DNA of 64,000 nt from an uncultured Candidatus Melainabacteria bacterium (GCA_934700385.1 CAKUXO010000002.1:35255-99254); one strand, 5' to 3'; positions 43,056-52,920 are shown, counted from the stretch's first letter. Translations and numbers: made by a program. Notes: generated by a model from the sequence alone, not told the origin.

Positions 43056-43523
43056 ATGGAAAACAAAGATGAAAAATATTTAATTTTAGAACAATATAGA
43101 ATTTATTCTGAGGCTAAAGAAAAATTTATTGAAAGACAATTTTCTTCAAATAGGTTTTATCTTGTCTTAAATATTATTATTTTAGTTGCAACTTATGTTT
43201 TAGGAACCTTAACTCCTCAATATCCACCTGTTATTATTTTAAGTATAATCGGTGTTTCAGCTACTTTAATGTGGTGGATGAACATAGACTCATATCAACT
43301 TTTGATTAAAATTAAATATGCAAAAGTACTTGAATATCTTGAAACAAAACTACCAGAACAACCATATAACAAAGAATTTGTTGAGTATGTTCAAATGAAA
43401 AAGAAAAATAACTTAATTGTTTTTGGCGATTTTCAAAAAATTCTTACTTTAATAATTGGTTGTGTTTATTTAGTTGTAATTGCTTACAATTTAACAAATA
43501 TGGTAAGATATCAATTTATATAA
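43056..43523 (+). CDS. RipA-family octameric membrane protein-like
   Basis: A 155-residue inner-membrane protein with three predicted transmembrane helices at about 34-52, 57-74 and 126-146. The stretch WWMNIDSYQLLIKIKYAKVLEYLETKLP between helices 2 and 3 resembles the RipA-type pattern (S-Y-x-x-L followed by a K-F/Y-K-V-hydrophobic run and LP). RipA was described in Francisella as an octameric cytoplasmic-membrane protein; the family's general role is unknown. GAAAGGAG is the ribosome-binding site and a clean terminator follows. This is a single-gene unit. Confidence 0.65.
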   Translation: MENKDEKYLILEQYRIYSEAKEKFIERQFSSNRFYLVLNIIILVATYVLGTLTPQYPPVIILSIIGVSATLMWWMNIDSYQLLIKIKYAKVLEYLETKLPEQPYNKEFVEYVQMKKKNNLIVFGDFQKILTLIIGCVYLVVIAYNLTNMVRYQFI

Positions 43524-43544
43524 ATTAAATCTAATAAATCACTG

Positions 43545-43568
43545 ACTCCCTTTTAAGGGAGTTTTTTT
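43545..43568 (+). terminator. Terminator after the RipA-like gene
   Basis: ACTCCCTT and AAGGGAGT form an 8-bp stem with a 2-base loop region, followed by seven T residues. It sits just before bioF. Confidence 0.85.
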
Positions 43569-43584
43569 GTGGTAAAATTTCTTT

Positions 43585-44757
43585 ATGGAAAACTATGTTA
43601 ATAAATTAAATGAATTAAAAGAAAACTCATCTTTTAGAACAATTAAAAATATTATCGAAAGAAAAGATAAATTTATTAAAGTTGATGACGCTTTAATGTT
43701 AAATTTATCTTCAAATGATTATTTAAACATTAGCACTAATAAAGATTTAATTTCTGAATTTATTGACAAAAATCGTTTCGCTTCTGAATTTTTATTTTCT
43801 TCTGCTTCAGCAAGGCTCTTAACAGGTAATTCAAAAGCATATTTTGAATTAGAAAATAATATTAAAAAACTTTATAATAAAGAAGCGGCACTTTTATTTA
43901 ACACAGGTTATCAATGCAACCAAGGGGTTGTTTCAACCTTATTTTCTTCAAAAGATTGCATTTTTTGCGATAAATTAATCCACGCAAGCGTTGTTTCAGG
44001 CCTAAAACTTTCACCTGCTCAACATTTTCGCTATCCACATAATAACTATGAAATGTTAGAAAAAATGTTGATTAAAAATAGAAATCAGTTTGATAAAGCA
44101 ATAATTATAACAGAATCTGTTTTTTCAATGGATGGTGATTGTGCGGATTTAGAAAAATTAATCGAATTAAAAAAGAAATATAATTGCCTTCTAATGGTTG
44201 ATGAAGCCCATGCTTTTGGCGTTTTTGGTGAAAATGCCCAAGGTTTAAGCGCTAAAAATAATCTTTTTAATGATATAGATATAATCACAATCACCCTAGG
44301 AAAAGCCCTTGGCTCAATGGGTGCGGTTTGTATTTCAAATAAAACTATAATCGATTATTTAATCAACAAAGCCTCTAGTTTTATTTTTTCAACCGTAATC
44401 CCCCCTGTAAATGTTTTATGGAGTAATTTTTTATTAACTGAAAAATTTGATTTTATATTAAAACAAAAAGAAAAACTAAATGACTTATTTTCTTTTGCTC
44501 ATAAAATCTATCCTTCAATTAGCTCATCTCAAATTATTCCTGTTGTTTTAAAAGACTCTAAAAAAACTTTTATGGTTGCAGATTTTCTTCAAAAACAAGG
44601 CTATTATGTTCTTCCAATTAATCCGCCAACTGTTCCTAATGGGCAATCAAGGCTTAGAGTTTCTTTAACAAGCGATATAGAAAAAGCTGAAATTCAAAGA
44701 TTTTTTGAATTAGTGAAAAAAGAAAGTGAAAAAATAGATGAAAAGTCTTTGGCTTAA
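43585..44757 (+). CDS. bioF: 8-amino-7-oxononanoate synthase
   Basis: A 390-residue PLP enzyme joining pimeloyl-ACP and alanine in biotin synthesis. The PLP lysine is K240 in ITLGKALGSMG, and VDEAHAFGVFGENAQG holds the ring-stacking residues. N-terminal SNDYLN and SARLLTGNS match the AONS/KBL family. It opens the cluster bioF-bioG-bioC; the 3' end overlaps bioG by 20 bases, so tight coupling is expected. Confidence 0.95.
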   Translation: MENYVNKLNELKENSSFRTIKNIIERKDKFIKVDDALMLNLSSNDYLNISTNKDLISEFIDKNRFASEFLFSSASARLLTGNSKAYFELENNIKKLYNKEAALLFNTGYQCNQGVVSTLFSSKDCIFCDKLIHASVVSGLKLSPAQHFRYPHNNYEMLEKMLIKNRNQFDKAIIITESVFSMDGDCADLEKLIELKKKYNCLLMVDEAHAFGVFGENAQGLSAKNNLFNDIDIITITLGKALGSMGAVCISNKTIIDYLINKASSFIFSTVIPPVNVLWSNFLLTEKFDFILKQKEKLNDLFSFAHKIYPSISSSQIIPVVLKDSKKTFMVADFLQKQGYYVLPINPPTVPNGQSRLRVSLTSDIEKAEIQRFFELVKKESEKIDEKSLA

Positions 44758-45391
44758 TAAAAAAAATGAAAATAATAAATTAATTCTTTTTATGAATGGT
44801 TGGGCGATGAATGAAACTGCTGTGTCTAATCTTCAATTTAAGGATTATGATGTTTTAATGGTTAATGATTATTCATCAATTGAGCCTGATTTTTTTTCTA
44901 ATTTATTGAATGATGAAGCCCTTAAAAAATATTCTCAAAAATATCTTGTTTGTTGGTCTATGGGGGTTTATGCCGCTAATTTATATTGCGATTTTCTTTC
45001 AAAATTTGATAAAAAAATAGCAATTAACGGCACAACAAAAATAATTGATGATGAATTTGGAATTCCAAAAAGAATTTATAAAGTAACAGTTAAATTTTTA
45101 AATGAAGATAGCTGCGATAAATTCATTAAAAATATGTTTGATAACGGGAAAATTAACCCTAATATTAAAATAACAAAGAGCTTAGATGAACTTAAAAATG
45201 AATTAATTTCAATTCAAAATTTCAAAATCGAAAAAGAACTTGCTTTTGATAAAGCCATAATTTCACTTGAAGATAGAATAATTCCTTCTAAAAATCAAAT
45301 TGCTTTTTGGGAAAATAAAACCGAAATTCAAACAATTAATTCAACCCATTGTCCTTTTGAATGTTTTAAATCTTGGGATGAATTGTTATGA
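44738..45391 (+). CDS. bioG: Pimeloyl-ACP methyl ester esterase, BioG type
   Basis: A 217-residue alpha/beta hydrolase that cleaves the methyl ester of pimeloyl-ACP to release the bioF substrate. GxSxG appears as CWSMGVYAAN with nucleophile Ser, and MNGWAMNE is the oxyanion-type region of BioG/DUF452. The C-terminus has a His in NSTHCPFECF. It overlaps bioF by 20 bases and bioC by 4. It is BioG rather than BioH by length and motifs. Confidence 0.9.
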   Translation: MKSLWLNKKNENNKLILFMNGWAMNETAVSNLQFKDYDVLMVNDYSSIEPDFFSNLLNDEALKKYSQKYLVCWSMGVYAANLYCDFLSKFDKKIAINGTTKIIDDEFGIPKRIYKVTVKFLNEDSCDKFIKNMFDNGKINPNIKITKSLDELKNELISIQNFKIEKELAFDKAIISLEDRIIPSKNQIAFWENKTEIQTINSTHCPFECFKSWDELL

Positions 45392-46098
45392 ATGATAAAA
45401 CTTTAATTAAAAAAAGATTTCAAAAAAGCATTAATTCATATTCAAATAACGCCCTAATTCAAAAGAAAATGGCGGAAAAATTGCTATCTTTAATTAATAA
45501 AAATAATTTTAAAAATATTTTTGAAATAGGTTCATATTCAGGTGTTTTAACTAAAAATGCAATTGAAAAATTTGATTTTGAAAGCTATTTAGCCCTTGAT
45601 ATTATAAATAGCTTTGATTATATAAAAAATCTAAGCCCAAAAATTTCATTTATTCAAGATGACATTGAAAATTTCAAAACTAATCAAAAATTTGATTTAA
45701 TTTTATCAAACGCAAGTTTACAATGGTGTAATGATTTTTCTTCTGTGATTAAAAAAATAAAATCTTTTTTAAATGAAAATGGGATTTTATTAATTTCAAT
45801 TTTTCAAGAAGATAATTTTTTTGAAATCAAAAAAAGTTTTAATATGGGGTTAAAATATCCAAAAGAAGATGAAATTTTAAATTTATTTTCTAAAAATGTG
45901 AAATTTTTTAAAGAAGAATATTCCATTCAATTTGAAAATTCTTTTGAATTGATAAGACATCTTAAAAATACCGGTGTAAATGCCCTAAATAAAAATCAAA
46001 TTTCTATTTCAGAATTTAAAAAAGGGCTTAAAATTTTAAATGATGTTTATCAAAATAAAATAACCTATAAGCCCTTATATATTCTTGATTTTAAATAG
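45388..46098 (+). CDS. bioC: Malonyl-ACP O-methyltransferase
   Basis: A 236-residue SAM-dependent methyltransferase that methylates malonyl-ACP to start biotin synthesis through the fatty-acid pathway. The start FQKSINSYSNNALIQKKMAEKLL is characteristic of BioC, and motif I is IFEIGSYSGVLT with the DxxL-like FDLILSNASLQWC. It overlaps bioG by 4 bases. The convergent bioD overlaps its end by 8 bases. Confidence 0.93.
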   Translation: MNDKTLIKKRFQKSINSYSNNALIQKKMAEKLLSLINKNNFKNIFEIGSYSGVLTKNAIEKFDFESYLALDIINSFDYIKNLSPKISFIQDDIENFKTNQKFDLILSNASLQWCNDFSSVIKKIKSFLNENGILLISIFQEDNFFEIKKSFNMGLKYPKEDEILNLFSKNVKFFKEEYSIQFENSFELIRHLKNTGVNALNKNQISISEFKKGLKILNDVYQNKITYKPLYILDFK

Positions 46099-46753
46099 AA
46101 ATATCTTCAAATAATTCAATTATTTCTTCTTTTTTAGGATTTTTTAAATTTGGAATTGTAGCTAGAATTTTAACATCGCTAAAATCTTTTAATTCTTCAA
46201 GAAAATGCTCTTGAGAAGTTGTTTTATTGTCTGTTTTGTTAATAATTAATCCTTTAACTTTAATGTTATTATTTTTAGCACATTCTAGCGTCATAAGGGT
46301 ATGATTTAATCTGCCTAAATCTGGTGTGGTTACAATAATTGTTTCAATATCAAGGTAGCTGATTAAATCTTTATAAAGCATATTTTTTACAAGTGGGCAA
46401 TATAATCCGCCTGCACCCTCAACAATAACAACATCTTTATCTTTTGAAAAATCTTCTAAATCTTTTTTGATGTTTTTAATATCTGGACTAACTTTGCTTA
46501 ATTTTGCCGCTAAATAAGGTGAAACCTCGCCTTTTAGAAGATATGTTGTTTTTGCTTCAATATTATTAGAATATTTTTTTAATTCTTCGATATCCGGCGC
46601 TAAAATTTTATTATTTTCTTCATAAGCACCAGATTGAAAAGGCTTATAATATCCAACCTTTTTATTTTGTTTTTCTAAAGCAAGCGCTAAACCAATGCTA
46701 ATGAATGTTTTACCGATATCGGTATCTACCCCTGTGATAAAAATTTGTTTCAT
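46091..46753 (-). CDS. bioD: Dethiobiotin synthase
   Basis: A 220-residue ATP-dependent carboxylase forming the ureido ring. The P-loop is ITGVDTDIGKTF at the N-terminus, and YYKPFQSGAYE and VEGAGGLYCPL are BioD motifs. It is on the opposite strand from bioFGC and divergent from bioB, with which it shares a 58-base intergenic region likely to carry both promoters and a regulatory site. Confidence 0.95.
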   Translation of the reverse strand: MKQIFITGVDTDIGKTFISIGLALALEKQNKKVGYYKPFQSGAYEENNKILAPDIEELKKYSNNIEAKTTYLLKGEVSPYLAAKLSKVSPDIKNIKKDLEDFSKDKDVVIVEGAGGLYCPLVKNMLYKDLISYLDIETIIVTTPDLGRLNHTLMTLECAKNNNIKVKGLIINKTDNKTTSQEHFLEELKDFSDVKILATIPNLKNPKKEEIIELFEDISI

Positions 46754-46811
46754 TTTATTGCCTTTATTATTTTTATAGTAAAATTATATAACAACAAAAA
46801 AGGAAAGTTAA

Positions 46812-47735
46812 ATGAAAAAATATACAAAAGACGAACTTTTAAAGTTATATAACCTACCACTTGATGAACTTTTAAATGAAGCAAAAAAATATACTTTTGA
46901 AGAATTTGAATTTTGCTCATTAATTTCAGCAAGAACAGGTAAATGTTCTCAAGATTGTAAATATTGCGCTCAATCAACAAGATATAATACAAACATTGAA
47001 ACAAATCCATTAGTTTCTGTTGAAGAAGTTAAAAAAGCTGCCCTTGAATCAAAAGAAAATGGCGCTGTTAACTTTGCAATTGTAACTTCGGGTAAAACTC
47101 CTGATGAAGCTAAAGATTTTCATATTTTATTAGAAATGATTAAAGCAATTAATGAACTAGGGATTAATTCATGTGCTAGTATCGGTATTTTAAATGATGA
47201 ACAAGCGCTTGAACTTAAAAAAGCGGGCTTAGTTCGTTTTCATCATAACATTAACACTTGTGAAAGCTATCATAACTCTATCTGCTCAACTCACACATAT
47301 CAAGATAGAATTAACACGGTTAACGCAGTTAAAAAAGCTGGTTTAGAACTATGTTGCGGTGTTATTTTAGGAATGGGTGAAACAGTTGAACAAAGAATTG
47401 AAATGGCGCTAGAATTAGCCGAAATTAACCCAAATAGCATTCCTGTAAACATTTTAACTCCAATCAAAGGAACACCTTTTGAAAATTATGCCGATAAAAT
47501 TGATGAAGAAAATATAATTAGAACAATTGCCGTTTTTAAAATTGCTAATCCAAACGCTTCAATTAGATTAGCCGGTGGTAAAAAGGCAAGATTAAGTGAA
47601 AAAACACTTGATATTTTAATGAAAAATTGCGTTGATAGCGCTATTGTTGGAAATTATTTAACAACAACCGGTTTTAGTGTTGAAGAAGATAAATTAAAAG
47701 TTAAAAAAGCTAATAAAAAATTAAAAACCCGTTAA
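46812..47735 (+). CDS. bioB: Biotin synthase
   Basis: A 307-residue radical SAM enzyme that inserts sulfur into dethiobiotin. The SAM-cluster motif CxxxCxxC is RTGKCSQDCKYCAQS (C45, C49, C52); a cysteine (C35) lies in FCSLISA. It contains FHHNINTCESYHN and GGKKARLSE typical of BioB. It has its own GGAAAG ribosome-binding site. Its stop codon lies within the stem of the terminator. bioA/bioK is not in the window. Confidence 0.97.
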   Translation: MKKYTKDELLKLYNLPLDELLNEAKKYTFEEFEFCSLISARTGKCSQDCKYCAQSTRYNTNIETNPLVSVEEVKKAALESKENGAVNFAIVTSGKTPDEAKDFHILLEMIKAINELGINSCASIGILNDEQALELKKAGLVRFHHNINTCESYHNSICSTHTYQDRINTVNAVKKAGLELCCGVILGMGETVEQRIEMALELAEINPNSIPVNILTPIKGTPFENYADKIDEENIIRTIAVFKIANPNASIRLAGGKKARLSEKTLDILMKNCVDSAIVGNYLTTTGFSVEEDKLKVKKANKKLKTR

Positions 47736-47750
47736 ATTAACGGGTTTTTA
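47723..47750. terminator. Terminator of bioB, usable in both directions
   Basis: AAAAACCCGTT and AACGGGTTTTT pair across a 5-base loop, overlapping the bioB stop codon. On the minus strand a T-rich run follows, so it also ends the large 47.8-50.3 kb gene. Confidence 0.9.
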
Positions 47751-47764
47751 ATTGATTGAATTAA

Positions 47765-50350
47765 TTAATTATTTTCGTCTGAAAACTCTCTTTCTTTTAA
47801 AATATTAACGATATCTTGGGCGGTTTTTGCTTCGCCTGATTTTAACATATCCATTATTTCATCGCTTGAAACTTCAAAACCGTTTTGCGCACAAAGCATA
47901 ATTGCTTTCCAGCTTTCTTTTGAAATTTTTTGTTGACTTTGAAGATCGTTATCTTTTTGCATTTGTTCTTTACATTTATCAACGATATCTTTAGCACTCA
48001 AACTTCCATCAAGAACATAATAGCCTTTTGCTTGTTCCATATCAACAACAATGCCTTCTTGAGAGCTTATGCTTATGATTTCACTTTGAATACTACTCCA
48101 AGCTGTGCCTTGAGTTTCAGCGGCAGCTTTGTTTGCAGCTTTTCTTATTTCAGATTTTTCATTTTCTTCAATTCTATCCATAGCTTTTTCGTATGTGCCT
48201 CTTGTTGTTTCAGTTGTTTGAGCAACGCCTTTAACAACATTTAAGTTTGAAGTAAATGCGCCCATATTGATGCCGCCATATTTAGAATTTGTGTTGTAGT
48301 TTTCTTTTAATTTGTTTTCAACTTCTTCTTCTGTTGAACCAAGACTGAATGACTTACCTTGTGCGTCTTGATAAATTGTGTTCATATATTCAGAAGTATC
48401 ATCTTTTCTTGTTGCGCTATATTCTTGACCATCAATTTTAAAGCTAAAGCTATCGTTGAATAATTCTGAATTATTGATGTCGGTTTTGCCGCTATCTTGG
48501 TTAACTTTATCTTCTAAACCGTTCAAGTTTATTTCTTCAATACCCATTGAAGCTGCGCTTGACATAGTGTAACCTATGTTATTTGTGTTGTAGTTTGAAG
48601 TAAATTCAGTGTTATCTTGAATTGATGTACCCATTAATTTCAAGTTTTCTAATTCATCTTTAGATAATACACCGTCGTTATTAGCGTCTAATGATTTTAA
48701 ATCATCAAGCCAAGTTTTAGAGCTATCTGCGCCAACAAATTCTGATGTACCATCAAATTTTGAATTGTTATCTCTATCAATTACAAAAGTATATTCAATT
48801 CCATCTTTTTTAAATGATAATGGGTCTGTTCTGTTGATAACAACATTATCTGTTGTGTTTTCATTAGAGCCAGTGTTGCTACCATTACTACCGTTATTTA
48901 TACCGTTATCGGTGTTTGAATTGTTACCTTTTTCATTTCCGCCAACGCCAAAATCATTTTTAATGGTGTTATTGATTTTTTCATATAAATCAGATGTTTT
49001 TTTATCACCAGCAGGTGAAATTGTGAAATTTTTGCCGCCTTCTTGGTCTTTATAATCATAGTTTATGCCGCTATCTTTAAATAAACCTTTATCTTTATCA
49101 AATAAAACATACATTACTTCTTTAAAGGTGAATTTTGGTTCTTCTTTTGTTAATTTATTATAAACAGCGTCAAAGTTATCAGCCAATGAAGCAATTTGTT
49201 TGTTTGAAGAAATTGTGTTACCTTTTTCTTTATCCCAAGTATTTAATTCGCCTTGGAATTTGCCTTTTTGACTTGAATTAATAAAGTTTGTAATTTTTCC
49301 ATAGATATCTCTGGTATCTGATGTCATACCATTTGGAATTGAAAAACTTCCGCCTGAAGAATATTGAATATCAGCATTAGAATAATTTGTGCCGAAAAAT
49401 TCAGCCAATTCATTTTGTGATAAGCCTAAGTTGCCTAAGTCTTCAAGTAAACCGCTATCAACGTGAGATTTTAATTGAGAGAAGTTTTCATTTCCTGTAA
49501 TGCCATATTTTTCAACTACTTGGCTTAAGCCATTAGTGCCTTGACCTTGTGTTGAACCTTCAATATAATTTGTGTTTGGTCCAGAAGCAACGTTATAGCT
49601 TGGGTTTTCAAAAATATCAGCAACAATATCTGTTTTTTCAAAAGAGAAAACAGGGATTTTAGAATCTAAGTCGTTGTTTGAATAGCTTGAATTAGTGTTG
49701 CCAATTTTTGATAAATTAGAACTTAATAAATCATAAGTTGTTTTTGTTGTTGCATATTGGCTATCTAATAAGTTTTTTTGTTCAAGTAACTTAGCAGCGC
49801 CATCAGATAAACTTGAAAGTTCACTTTGTTTTGAATTCATTTTAGAAAGAATTTTTTCAATTTCAGCTTTGCCTGAAAGTTTTTGAACGTTGTTTCTTAC
49901 CCTTTTTTGAATTTCGCCTGAAATTGCGTCTTTTCCGATGTTACCTTTTTTGTATAGATAAAAAACGTCATCAATTGCATTTGAAACAACTTTCTTTTGG
50001 TCTTCTTCTAATTTTGTTGATTTACTTTCAACAGAAAAAACCATTTCTTCAATTGCTTTTGCTTGTTTTTCAAGTTCTTCACTGTTAGATTGTAGATTTT
50101 CAGCTAAAACTGCCATTTTAGCTTCAATTCTTTCAATTTTTTCATTAATGCTTTCAGCTTTTGATTCAAGTGAGCTTTTTTCACTTGCAGATAAATCATT
50201 ATCAGCTACAACGGCAAAAATCTTTTTTAATTCATTTTTTTGATTTGCTTTTGTTGTGCTGTACATGCCTTCAAGCCAGCTATCATTCATAACTGTGTTT
50301 TGTAATGATTTTAAAAATTTGCTGTTTGAAGATGAAATGTCGTTGCTCAT
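47765..50350 (-). CDS. Large coiled-coil / EF-hand-like protein of unknown function
   Basis: An 861-residue protein with no signal peptide. Residues ~40-215 form a long coiled coil; 230-470 are mixed with Gly/Ser/Asn-rich parts; 472-502 are a Gly/Asn/Ser linker. Two calcium-type motifs follow: DRDNNSKFDGTSEF (525-538) and a canonical 12-residue EF-hand loop DANNDGVLSKDE (555-566), the arrangement seen in large Ca-binding adhesins. A helical tail (about 695-861) ends the protein. An AAGGAAT ribosome-binding site supports the start. It could be a secreted or surface protein without a classical signal, or a cytoplasmic Ca-dependent scaffold; neither is shown. Confidence 0.7.
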   Translation of the reverse strand: MSNDISSSNSKFLKSLQNTVMNDSWLEGMYSTTKANQKNELKKIFAVVADNDLSASEKSSLESKAESINEKIERIEAKMAVLAENLQSNSEELEKQAKAIEEMVFSVESKSTKLEEDQKKVVSNAIDDVFYLYKKGNIGKDAISGEIQKRVRNNVQKLSGKAEIEKILSKMNSKQSELSSLSDGAAKLLEQKNLLDSQYATTKTTYDLLSSNLSKIGNTNSSYSNNDLDSKIPVFSFEKTDIVADIFENPSYNVASGPNTNYIEGSTQGQGTNGLSQVVEKYGITGNENFSQLKSHVDSGLLEDLGNLGLSQNELAEFFGTNYSNADIQYSSGGSFSIPNGMTSDTRDIYGKITNFINSSQKGKFQGELNTWDKEKGNTISSNKQIASLADNFDAVYNKLTKEEPKFTFKEVMYVLFDKDKGLFKDSGINYDYKDQEGGKNFTISPAGDKKTSDLYEKINNTIKNDFGVGGNEKGNNSNTDNGINNGSNGSNTGSNENTTDNVVINRTDPLSFKKDGIEYTFVIDRDNNSKFDGTSEFVGADSSKTWLDDLKSLDANNDGVLSKDELENLKLMGTSIQDNTEFTSNYNTNNIGYTMSSAASMGIEEINLNGLEDKVNQDSGKTDINNSELFNDSFSFKIDGQEYSATRKDDTSEYMNTIYQDAQGKSFSLGSTEEEVENKLKENYNTNSKYGGINMGAFTSNLNVVKGVAQTTETTRGTYEKAMDRIEENEKSEIRKAANKAAAETQGTAWSSIQSEIISISSQEGIVVDMEQAKGYYVLDGSLSAKDIVDKCKEQMQKDNDLQSQQKISKESWKAIMLCAQNGFEVSSDEIMDMLKSGEAKTAQDIVNILKEREFSDENN

Positions 50351-50457
50351 ATTCCTTACAAACCCTTTCTTGCATAATAATAGTTGTTATTATTGTTATC
50401 GGATTTTTATTTTTAAACTTTATGATTTTTACTTAAACTTTTACAATTGTTTACAAA

Positions 50458-50488
50458 AAAAATGGAAGACTTAAAATCTTCCATTTTT
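50458..50488 (-). terminator. Terminator after the WecA-type gene
   Basis: On the minus strand AAAAATGGAAGA and its complement form a 12-bp stem followed by a T-run, 25 bases beyond the WecA-type stop. Confidence 0.85.
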
Positions 50489-50512
50489 ATTATTCTATTT
50501 TTAATTAATTTC

Positions 50513-51562
50513 TTAATTATCTTTCTTTTTAATTAACTTCGAAACCACGTTCAAAATAATTAAAACCCCAATTAAACTTAAGGCGATAATTATAAATTTA
50601 CTTTTTGTACTTACATAAATAATTGATAATAAAGCGCAAACCATTGCAAAACCTGCTAAAAGAAGAACAAGTTTATCTTGCGAATAACCGGCATGTAATA
50701 ATTTATGATGAATATGCTCTGCATCTGCCACAAATGGGCTTGAACCTTTTAAAATTCTTCTTGTAGAAGAAAAAGCAACATCCATTAATGGAATTGCTAA
50801 AATTAAAATAGGTAAATACATACTCATGCCTGTGCTTGGTTTAACAATTCCTGTAATCGACAGGGTTGCAAGAAGAAAACCCGCATAAAGAGCGCCTGAA
50901 TCTCCCATAAAGATTTTAGCTGGGTTATAGTTAAAGGTTAAAAATGCGCACATCGCACCTGTTAAAATGAAAGCAATTAGAGCGTTTATTTGGCAAGTAG
51001 GCTCTAAAACTAATGAAACTATACCAATTGAAAGAGCGGCTATACTTACAATTGAGCCCGCTAAGCCATCAATACCATCAATAAAATTAACTGCATTTGT
51101 AATTCCAACAATCCATAAAAGCGTTATAGGATAAGTCATTAAGCCTAAATCAATTGTTGAATTTAGCCAAGGAATATACAATTCTTCAATTCTAATCCCT
51201 AAAAGAATGACTATTGTTGTAATTGCAATTTGAATGAAAAGTTTAAATTTTGCGCCAAGGCAATAAACATCATCCACTAACCCCATTAAAAACATTAAAG
51301 AGCCACCTACGATTATGGCTGAAAGCCCTTGTCCTTTTGGGTAATAGCTTAATAAAACCAAAAACAAAAAGGTTAACATAACAGAAACCCAAATAGCAAT
51401 TCCGCCAAGCCTTGAAATTGCGCCATGGTGAATTTTTCTTGCGTTTGGTTTATCAATTAAATTATTTTTCTTAGAATAATAGATTACCAAAGGGACTATA
51501 AAAATCCCCAAAAGATAAGCTATAATTGTACCTAATACGTGTGCTTGAGATAATTTTATCAT
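50513..51562 (-). CDS. Undecaprenyl-phosphate sugar-1-phosphate transferase, WecA/TagO type
   Basis: A 349-residue polytopic enzyme with about 11 helices that attaches GlcNAc-1-phosphate (or a similar sugar) to undecaprenyl phosphate, the first step of a surface polysaccharide. Motifs: DDVYCLGAK (aspartate-rich), NFIDGIDGLAG (catalytic), NPAKIFMGDSGALY and the HIHH sequence near the end, which marks the WecA/TagO group against MraY. It starts 9 bases after glyA on the same strand. Confidence 0.93.
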   Translation of the reverse strand: MIKLSQAHVLGTIIAYLLGIFIVPLVIYYSKKNNLIDKPNARKIHHGAISRLGGIAIWVSVMLTFLFLVLLSYYPKGQGLSAIIVGGSLMFLMGLVDDVYCLGAKFKLFIQIAITTIVILLGIRIEELYIPWLNSTIDLGLMTYPITLLWIVGITNAVNFIDGIDGLAGSIVSIAALSIGIVSLVLEPTCQINALIAFILTGAMCAFLTFNYNPAKIFMGDSGALYAGFLLATLSITGIVKPSTGMSMYLPILILAIPLMDVAFSSTRRILKGSSPFVADAEHIHHKLLHAGYSQDKLVLLLAGFAMVCALLSIIYVSTKSKFIIIALSLIGVLIILNVVSKLIKKKDN

Positions 51563-51571
51563 ATCTTTTCC

Positions 51572-52807
51572 TTACATATCACTATAAAGCGGAAATTCTT
51601 TACATAATTCCATGCTTTGTTTTCTTAAATTTTCTTTTGTATCTTTTTCTAAAATAGCGTCAGCAATAATTTTAGCTATTTTAGCCATTTCAGGTTCTTT
51701 CATTCCTCTTGTTGTTGTGGCTGCTGTACCAATTCTAACCCCTGAAGTAATAAATGGGCTTTTTGGGTCATTTGGAACAGTGTTTTTATTAGCAGTTATA
51801 CCAACTTCTTCTAAAAGATTAGCAACATCTTTTCCTGTTTTATCTAATTTTCTTAAATCAATTGTCATAACGTGGTTTTCAGATTTTCCACCAACAATAT
51901 CAATTCCATTTTTAATTAATTCTTGAGCTAAAAAGGCAGAATTTTTAACAACTTGTTTAGCATATTCCTTAAAATCTTCGCTTTGAGCTTCTTTTAAGGC
52001 AATTGCTTTTCCTGCTATAATGTGTTCTAATGGTCCACCTTGAATTCCTGGGAAAACTGCTTTATCAATACCATCTGCGTGTTCTTTTTTACACATAATT
52101 ATCCCCCCACGAGGACCTCTTAGGGTTTTATGTGTTGTTGTTGTAACAAAATCAGCATAAGGCACAGGGCTTGGATGAACACCTGTTGCAACTAAAGCTG
52201 CAATATGCGCTATATCTACCATTAAATATGCACCGATTTCTTTTGCAATTTTAGAAAATCTTTCAAAATCAATAATTCTAGAATAGTTGCTTGCGCCTGC
52301 AATAATTAATTTTGGTTTAAATTCTAATGCTTTTTTTTCAACATCATCATAATCAATTATGCCGTTTTCATCTACACCATAAGAAATTATATTATAATTA
52401 ATCCCAGAAAAATTAACGCTTGAACCGTGGGTTAAGTGTCCACCGTTAGATAAATCCATTCCCATAACGGTGTCACCTGTTTTTAGGGCATATAAAAATA
52501 CTGCCATGTTTGCCTGTGCGCCTGAATGTGGTTGCACATTAGCATGGTCACATTTGAATAATTCGCAACATCTTTTTTGAGCTAATTCTTCAATTTTATC
52601 AACATTTTCGCAGCCGTTATAAAATCTTTTATATGGTTTACCTTCAGCATATTTATTTGTTAAAACACTTCCGCATGCCGCCATAGTTGCCATAGAAGTA
52701 AAGTTTTCAGAAGCAATTAATTCAATTGTTTCTCTTTGTCTTTGAAGTTCTAAGGCTATATATTTAGCAACTTCAGGGTCTGTTTTTCTTATAATTTCTA
52801 ACTCCAT
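51572..52807 (-). CDS. glyA: Serine hydroxymethyltransferase
   Basis: A 411-residue PLP enzyme interconverting serine and glycine with tetrahydrofolate. The PLP lysine is in TTTTHKTLRGPRGG; HSGAQANMAVF, DLSNGGHLTHGS and VDIAHIAALVA match the family. It shares a divergent promoter region of 113 bases with typA. It is followed within 9 bases by the WecA-type gene, so they are probably cotranscribed. Confidence 0.97.
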   Translation of the reverse strand: MELEIIRKTDPEVAKYIALELQRQRETIELIASENFTSMATMAACGSVLTNKYAEGKPYKRFYNGCENVDKIEELAQKRCCELFKCDHANVQPHSGAQANMAVFLYALKTGDTVMGMDLSNGGHLTHGSSVNFSGINYNIISYGVDENGIIDYDDVEKKALEFKPKLIIAGASNYSRIIDFERFSKIAKEIGAYLMVDIAHIAALVATGVHPSPVPYADFVTTTTHKTLRGPRGGIIMCKKEHADGIDKAVFPGIQGGPLEHIIAGKAIALKEAQSEDFKEYAKQVVKNSAFLAQELIKNGIDIVGGKSENHVMTIDLRKLDKTGKDVANLLEEVGITANKNTVPNDPKSPFITSGVRIGTAATTTRGMKEPEMAKIAKIIADAILEKDTKENLRKQSMELCKEFPLYSDM

Positions 52808-52920
52808 TAATTACTCCTTTACATTATCTTTATACTAATTTTACATTAAAATTTTTTTTATTGTAAAATATTTTTTGTAAGAAGCATTAAATATTAACAA
52901 AACAAGAAAGACAAAGACTT

